A stretch of DNA of 64,000 nt. Origin: Yoonia sp. R2331. Its GTDB lineage: Bacteria; Pseudomonadota; Alphaproteobacteria; Rhodobacterales; Rhodobacteraceae. Position 1 is the stretch's first letter. The number at the start of each line of letters is the position of its first letter. Below are positions 61,260 through 64,000 of the stretch, piece by piece. Both the position numbers and the translations under genes were made by a program. A model generated the notes under the pieces. It had not been told where the DNA came from. It did no database searches and saw only the letters and a program-made list of their open reading frames with translations. Location: NCBI RefSeq assembly GCF_041103235.1, contig NZ_JBGCUN010000001.1, positions 2,666,001 to 2,730,000 on the forward strand. Direction: 5' to 3'.

Positions 61260-61552
61260 TCTTGGCCAAGCCTCTCATGTCGGTTCCAAATTAGAATTGC
61301 GGCCACGCCGAGCGGAACCGGAAGCAATGCGAATATCTTGAACTTCCCCCAAAGATACTCCGCCCAAGTCGCGGGGATCCAAAGCGCAAAATCTCCGTTC
61401 GTGCGCATTTCCGGTTGGCCCCCTCGGACCCGGAAAGCGTCAAAGGCTAAATCTGACAATTGAGCATTGAAGATCAGCGAGCAAAGAACAAAAGCGAAAA
61501 TCGTCAAGCCACCCCCAAGCCAAACCCCTGCGTATCTTTCGAATTTCACCAT
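61256..61552 (-). CDS. Small two-segment membrane protein
   Basis: 98 aa with hydrophobic segments at about 9-29 and 70-88 and a polar loop (FRVRGGQPEMRTNGDFALWIPATWAEY). Unrecognised. ATG at 61552; SD weak. Its stop forms ATGA with the duplicated start codon at 61259, the arrangement it presumably had with the 373-aa gene before the duplication. Confidence 0.68.
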   Translation of the reverse strand: MVKFERYAGVWLGGGLTIFAFVLCSLIFNAQLSDLAFDAFRVRGGQPEMRTNGDFALWIPATWAEYLWGKFKIFALLPVPLGVAAILIWNRHERLGQE

Positions 61553-61715
61553 CAGTCTCGCCCGGCCATTTCGTGCAACATCCAGCCTTTACAGAGAGCG
61601 TCTACAGGCTGCCCTCCCGCTGGAAGATGATCGCGAGTGTTTCCAATTCTGCCAACGTTCCTGCGCGCAACACAGGCATTTTCTGGCCTAAATTGGAAAA
61701 GTGTTGGCGCGTCAG

Positions 61716-61994
61716 TCATTCAGTAGATTCCACCACAATTTTCCTTTGTCGATGGCGCCGCCAAATGACTCCAAGAGCGGAAATCGCAACATAGGCAGCA
61801 ATCCACAGGTTCAGCCGAACGATTTGAGAAGAATTCAAATTCCATTCACCCGCGTTCCAATTAATGTAGGCGCCCAACACAAATATTGGGATCAGGAGCC
61901 CCGCGATCCATGCCCACCATCGATCTCCTCGCCCAAAATGGAACGCAAAGACAATCTCCAGAAAAAATCCAAACGGCCGCAGGAGCGTCTTCAA
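61716..61994 (-). CDS. Small membrane protein, possible
   Basis: 92 aa with hydrophobic segments at about 27-45 and 60-80 and an Arg/Lys-rich C-terminus. Unrecognised. The only reasonable start is TTG at 61994, three bases after the coiled-coil gene's stop, with GGGGA about 10 nt upstream. The 163-bp gap after it (61553-61715) shows no clear feature. Lower confidence than its neighbours. Confidence 0.55.
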   Translation of the reverse strand: MKTLLRPFGFFLEIVFAFHFGRGDRWWAWIAGLLIPIFVLGAYINWNAGEWNLNSSQIVRLNLWIAAYVAISALGVIWRRHRQRKIVVESTE

Positions 61995-61997
61995 GCC

Positions 61998-63077
61998 CTA
62001 CTGATCCCCATACTGATTGCTATCGTGCTTCTCGACGATCTTCTGGAACCGGCGGATAAAGCGTTCGTCGGCTTTTGCCTTCTGCTCCAGCACCTCGCGG
62101 GCAAAGACCATGTGGTCTTCGTGGGCTTCCATCATATCGGCCATGCGAGCGTTGGTGGCAGAGCCAATCGCCGCCATCGCGGTCTGCGCTTCCTGATCCG
62201 TTTGCACGCCGATCTCGTTGATCTTATGCGCCACGTCCTGCTGCTGTGCGGTCTTCAACGACTTTGACAGGGCATCATAGAGCACCACGCGCTGCTTGGT
62301 GTCTGTCTGCAGTTTGTTGATCAGCACCATCTGCGTCGCCGCCTGATTCTGCAGGCTGTCGATCCAGGTCTTGCCCTTTTCGATATAGCGCTCAAGCGTC
62401 TGGCTTTTTGCCAGTTTGACCTGCTCTTCCTGCACCAACTCATTATAGCGGGTGTTCAAAGCGGCCAGTTCGGTTTCCAAGGCGGTGCGCTTAGCGGCAT
62501 CCTGTTCCACGGAAATCTTGTTCTCTAGCTCAATGATCTTGGGATCCATGCCCAGCACATCGGCGCGCACAGTTTCCAACTCGGCCACGGTCGTCTCTCG
62601 CTCTGTCAGGGTGCCTTGCAAGTTGGTTTCCACAGAGGTTTTCTGTTCGTTCAGCGTCGCCAATTGGCTTTCCAGCAACTTGGTGATCACGTCCGACTTG
62701 CTGATCAGATCCTGCAACTTGTCATCGACCGATGCTGTGCGCATCCGCTCTTCGCGCATGGAATCGGACTTGCCCGCAGAAAACCAACCCACGATGCTTT
62801 CCATCGTGGTCTTGGACCGCATCTCATCAAAATCCTTGGAAAAGGCGGCGGTCACATCATCCAGACCCATAATGAGTTCCGCGATATTCGCGTTCATCAA
62901 TTCGGTATGCGCATGCACATCCTCAAGGCTCGCATTCTCAATATCGACAGAGATATCAGCACCTTGTGCCATCTTCTGCCGCGCTGCCTCGATCCGGCTG
63001 GTCAGTTCAGAAATCTTGCTTTGCGCTTCTGCGACCTGAGTCTGACTTTCCTGAATCTGCGCGTCGAAATCGGCCAT
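61998..63077 (-). CDS. Long coiled-coil protein, first gene of the unknown AAA+ operon
   Basis: 359 aa, almost entirely helical and acidic with heptad-rich stretches at about 5-60 and 115-255 (SKISELTSRIEAARQKMA; VETNLQGTLTERETTVAELE). A central ESIVGWFSAGKSD and a C-terminal helical part (TLERYIEKGKTWIDSLQNQ; LYDALSKSLKTAQQQ) follow. The tail loosely recalls TelA-type toxic-anion-resistance proteins, but I would not assign it. No signal peptide. ATG at 63077 with SD AGGGGA. Preceded by a 32-bp imperfect dyad. Confidence 0.8.
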   Translation of the reverse strand: MADFDAQIQESQTQVAEAQSKISELTSRIEAARQKMAQGADISVDIENASLEDVHAHTELMNANIAELIMGLDDVTAAFSKDFDEMRSKTTMESIVGWFSAGKSDSMREERMRTASVDDKLQDLISKSDVITKLLESQLATLNEQKTSVETNLQGTLTERETTVAELETVRADVLGMDPKIIELENKISVEQDAAKRTALETELAALNTRYNELVQEEQVKLAKSQTLERYIEKGKTWIDSLQNQAATQMVLINKLQTDTKQRVVLYDALSKSLKTAQQQDVAHKINEIGVQTDQEAQTAMAAIGSATNARMADMMEAHEDHMVFAREVLEQKAKADERFIRRFQKIVEKHDSNQYGDQ

Positions 63078-63099
63078 ATGAAATTCCCCTGTTGGTCTT

Positions 63100-63131
63100 G
63101 GTGTTACATTCAATCTAGGAAATGTTACACC
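63100..63131. promoter_or_regulatory. 32-bp imperfect dyad upstream of the coiled-coil gene
   Basis: GGTGTTACATT (63100-63110) and AATGTTACACC (63121-63131) are inverted repeats with 10 of 11 positions paired round a 10-bp spacer, 23-54 bp before the start codon. Likely operator for the whole operon; the regulator is unknown. Confidence 0.6.
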
Positions 63132-63157
63132 ATTTTACAAATCCACGTCATGCGGTT

Positions 63158-63169
63158 TTCACCGGTGAA
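63158..63169. promoter_or_regulatory. Palindrome TTCACCGGTGAA in the same promoter region
   Basis: Perfect 12-bp palindrome flanked further out by CGTCA (63146-63150) and TGACG (63172-63176). It lies between the L,D-transpeptidase stop and the dyad at 63100-63131; could be a second operator or the hairpin ending the upstream transcript. Confidence 0.4.
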
Positions 63170-63211
63170 CGTGACGAATTCTTGACCAATTCAGGGGACT
63201 TGCGTGGCGGT

Positions 63212-64000
63212 TTAGGTATCGCCGCCAACGGCTGTTTCAAACACTAGATCGTCTGGATTCACCGCGTCAAAATCAGGTGGGCGATCGTTGGCCAACGCCT
63301 CTTCACCATAAATCTCATCCGGGTCGATCTGGCGGGGCGGCAGTTCAACACCGCGCTCATAGTTTTCTGGATCGACGCGTAGGGATTCCTCGCGCGACCG
63401 CACATGCACCCTGATCCCGCGCGGACAGCGATCATACAGGTCGATGATGTCCTGATTGAACAGGCGAATACAGCCAGCGGAACCGGAATTTCCTATTGAT
63501 TCCAAATCGTTAGTGCCGTGTATGCGAAAGAACGTATCGCGACCGTTGCGGTAGAGGTACAGCGCACGCGCACCCAACGGGCTACGCAACCCACCGGGAA
63601 TGCCGCGCGCAAACGGCCCATAGACCTCTGGCTCCCGGCGCAGCATGTTCTGCGTCGGCGTCCAGCCCGGCCATTTCCGCTTCAGCGATATGACACCGTT
63701 GCCCGCAAAGCTAAGCCCGGCGCGCCCGACACCAACCGGATAGCGGATCGCACGACCGTCTTCTTCGATAAAGTACAAAAACTTCGCATAAGGATCGACA
63801 TCCAAAGTGCCGGCGCTTTGCTCGCCCAGATAAAGGCCGGACATCCGGCGATTATCCCCTTGAGTATATTCCGGCGGAATGCCCGGCAGGTTGTAGCCCG
63901 CGTCGAAAATAGGCTCGTATCCGGGTGCAAAATTCATCGCCTCTGGCACGTCGATGTTGGATGCAGGCACACGTGGGCCGCAAGCAGCCACGGTGGACAG
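63212..64000 (-). CDS. Lipoprotein L,D-transpeptidase (YkuD), 5' end cut by window edge
   Basis: At least 262 aa; the frame is open to the window edge, where LSTVAACG is a lipobox, so the signal peptide start lies outside. Catalytic YkuD motif: HGTNDLESIGNSGSAGCIRL with the active Cys, preceded by ALYLYRNGRDTFFRI. It makes 3-3 peptidoglycan cross-links or anchors proteins at the outer membrane. The C-terminal ~60 residues are acidic and probably unstructured. A GTG at 63991 is in frame but would discard the lipobox. Confidence 0.92.
   Translation of the reverse strand: MSTVAACGPRVPASNIDVPEAMNFAPGYEPIFDAGYNLPGIPPEYTQGDNRRMSGLYLGEQSAGTLDVDPYAKFLYFIEEDGRAIRYPVGVGRAGLSFAGNGVISLKRKWPGWTPTQNMLRREPEVYGPFARGIPGGLRSPLGARALYLYRNGRDTFFRIHGTNDLESIGNSGSAGCIRLFNQDIIDLYDRCPRGIRVHVRSREESLRVDPENYERGVELPPRQIDPDEIYGEEALANDRPPDFDAVNPDDLVFETAVGGDT

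Noticed and set aside
1-64000. tRNA, rRNA, CRISPR array, transposase, integrase or phage genes
   Set aside because: Looked for on both strands and none seen. The only repeats are the three intergenic elements, the 74-bp pair and short operators.

Overview
The window is a dense, GC-rich alphaproteobacterial chromosome segment, most likely from the Roseobacter group of the Rhodobacteraceae. The pointers are an ALDH16-type aldehyde dehydrogenase beside deoC, DUF1523 and DUF6638-type proteins, a tripartite tricarboxylate transporter, an IalB-like protein, and long operons held together by ATGA, TGATG and TTGA overlaps. I see no rRNA, tRNA, CRISPR array, insertion sequence or prophage. No gap between genes exceeds about 245 bases. 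Nearly everything is catabolic or transport-related.

Layout. 1-5928: homogentisate ring-cleavage operon (hmgA, maiA, fahA, a metallo-beta-lactamase-fold protein with a reduced metal site, and an FAD monooxygenase cut by the window edge), with a divergent MarR regulator. 5933-17817: an unusual catabolic locus. An aldehyde dehydrogenase diverges from a ten-gene operon encoding a SPLIT PEP-synthase-like dikinase (ATP-grasp subunit first, swivelling phosphohistidine subunit 6 kb later), a GMC alcohol oxidoreductase, a complete Liv-type ABC importer, a HAD phosphatase and a MarR regulator. 17882-21823: a Mn/Zn-type ABC importer behind two identical palindromic operator sites. 22065-33866: an acid-sugar locus with two operons facing each other and a divergent third: SDR, FAH-family hydrolase and 2-hydroxyacid dehydrogenase; then OtnC, OtnK, a lactonase-like MBL protein, an ABM protein and TctABC; then an isopropylmalate-dehydrogenase-family enzyme, a Gfo/Idh/MocA oxidoreductase and a GntR regulator.

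33867-37917: IalB-like protein, an MhqD/MhqO-like esterase and ring-cleaving dioxygenase pair with a divergent LysR regulator, and a Crp/Fnr regulator. 37942-46780: maltose/maltodextrin use (galE, malK, LacI regulator; divergent GH13 alpha-glucosidase, malE, malF, malG). The MalEFG proteins look strikingly enteric-like, but control appears to be by a LacI repressor acting at a 26-bp perfect palindrome. 46806-50558: DUF4173-type membrane protein, response regulator and sensor kinase, then rpe. 50667-54916: AraC regulator, deoC and an ALDH16 double-domain aldehyde dehydrogenase (deoxyribose to acetate). 55033-63077: an eleven-ORF co-directional operon of unknown function built round an AAA+ ATPase, a long coiled-coil protein and several small membrane proteins. 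It contains a 74-bp duplication that leaves a 31-codon coupling ORF. 63212-64000: a lipoprotein L,D-transpeptidase cut by the window edge.

How the parts work together: hmgA/maiA/fahA turn homogentisate into fumarate and acetoacetate. The split-dikinase operon probably imports an alcohol or phenol, phosphorylates it with ATP, oxidises it through GMC and aldehyde dehydrogenases, and removes the phosphate with the HAD enzyme (inference). The acid-sugar locus ends in a DUF1537 kinase and class II decarboxylase expected to give dihydroxyacetone phosphate. All functional calls are from reading sequence motifs and gene context only; no searches were run.
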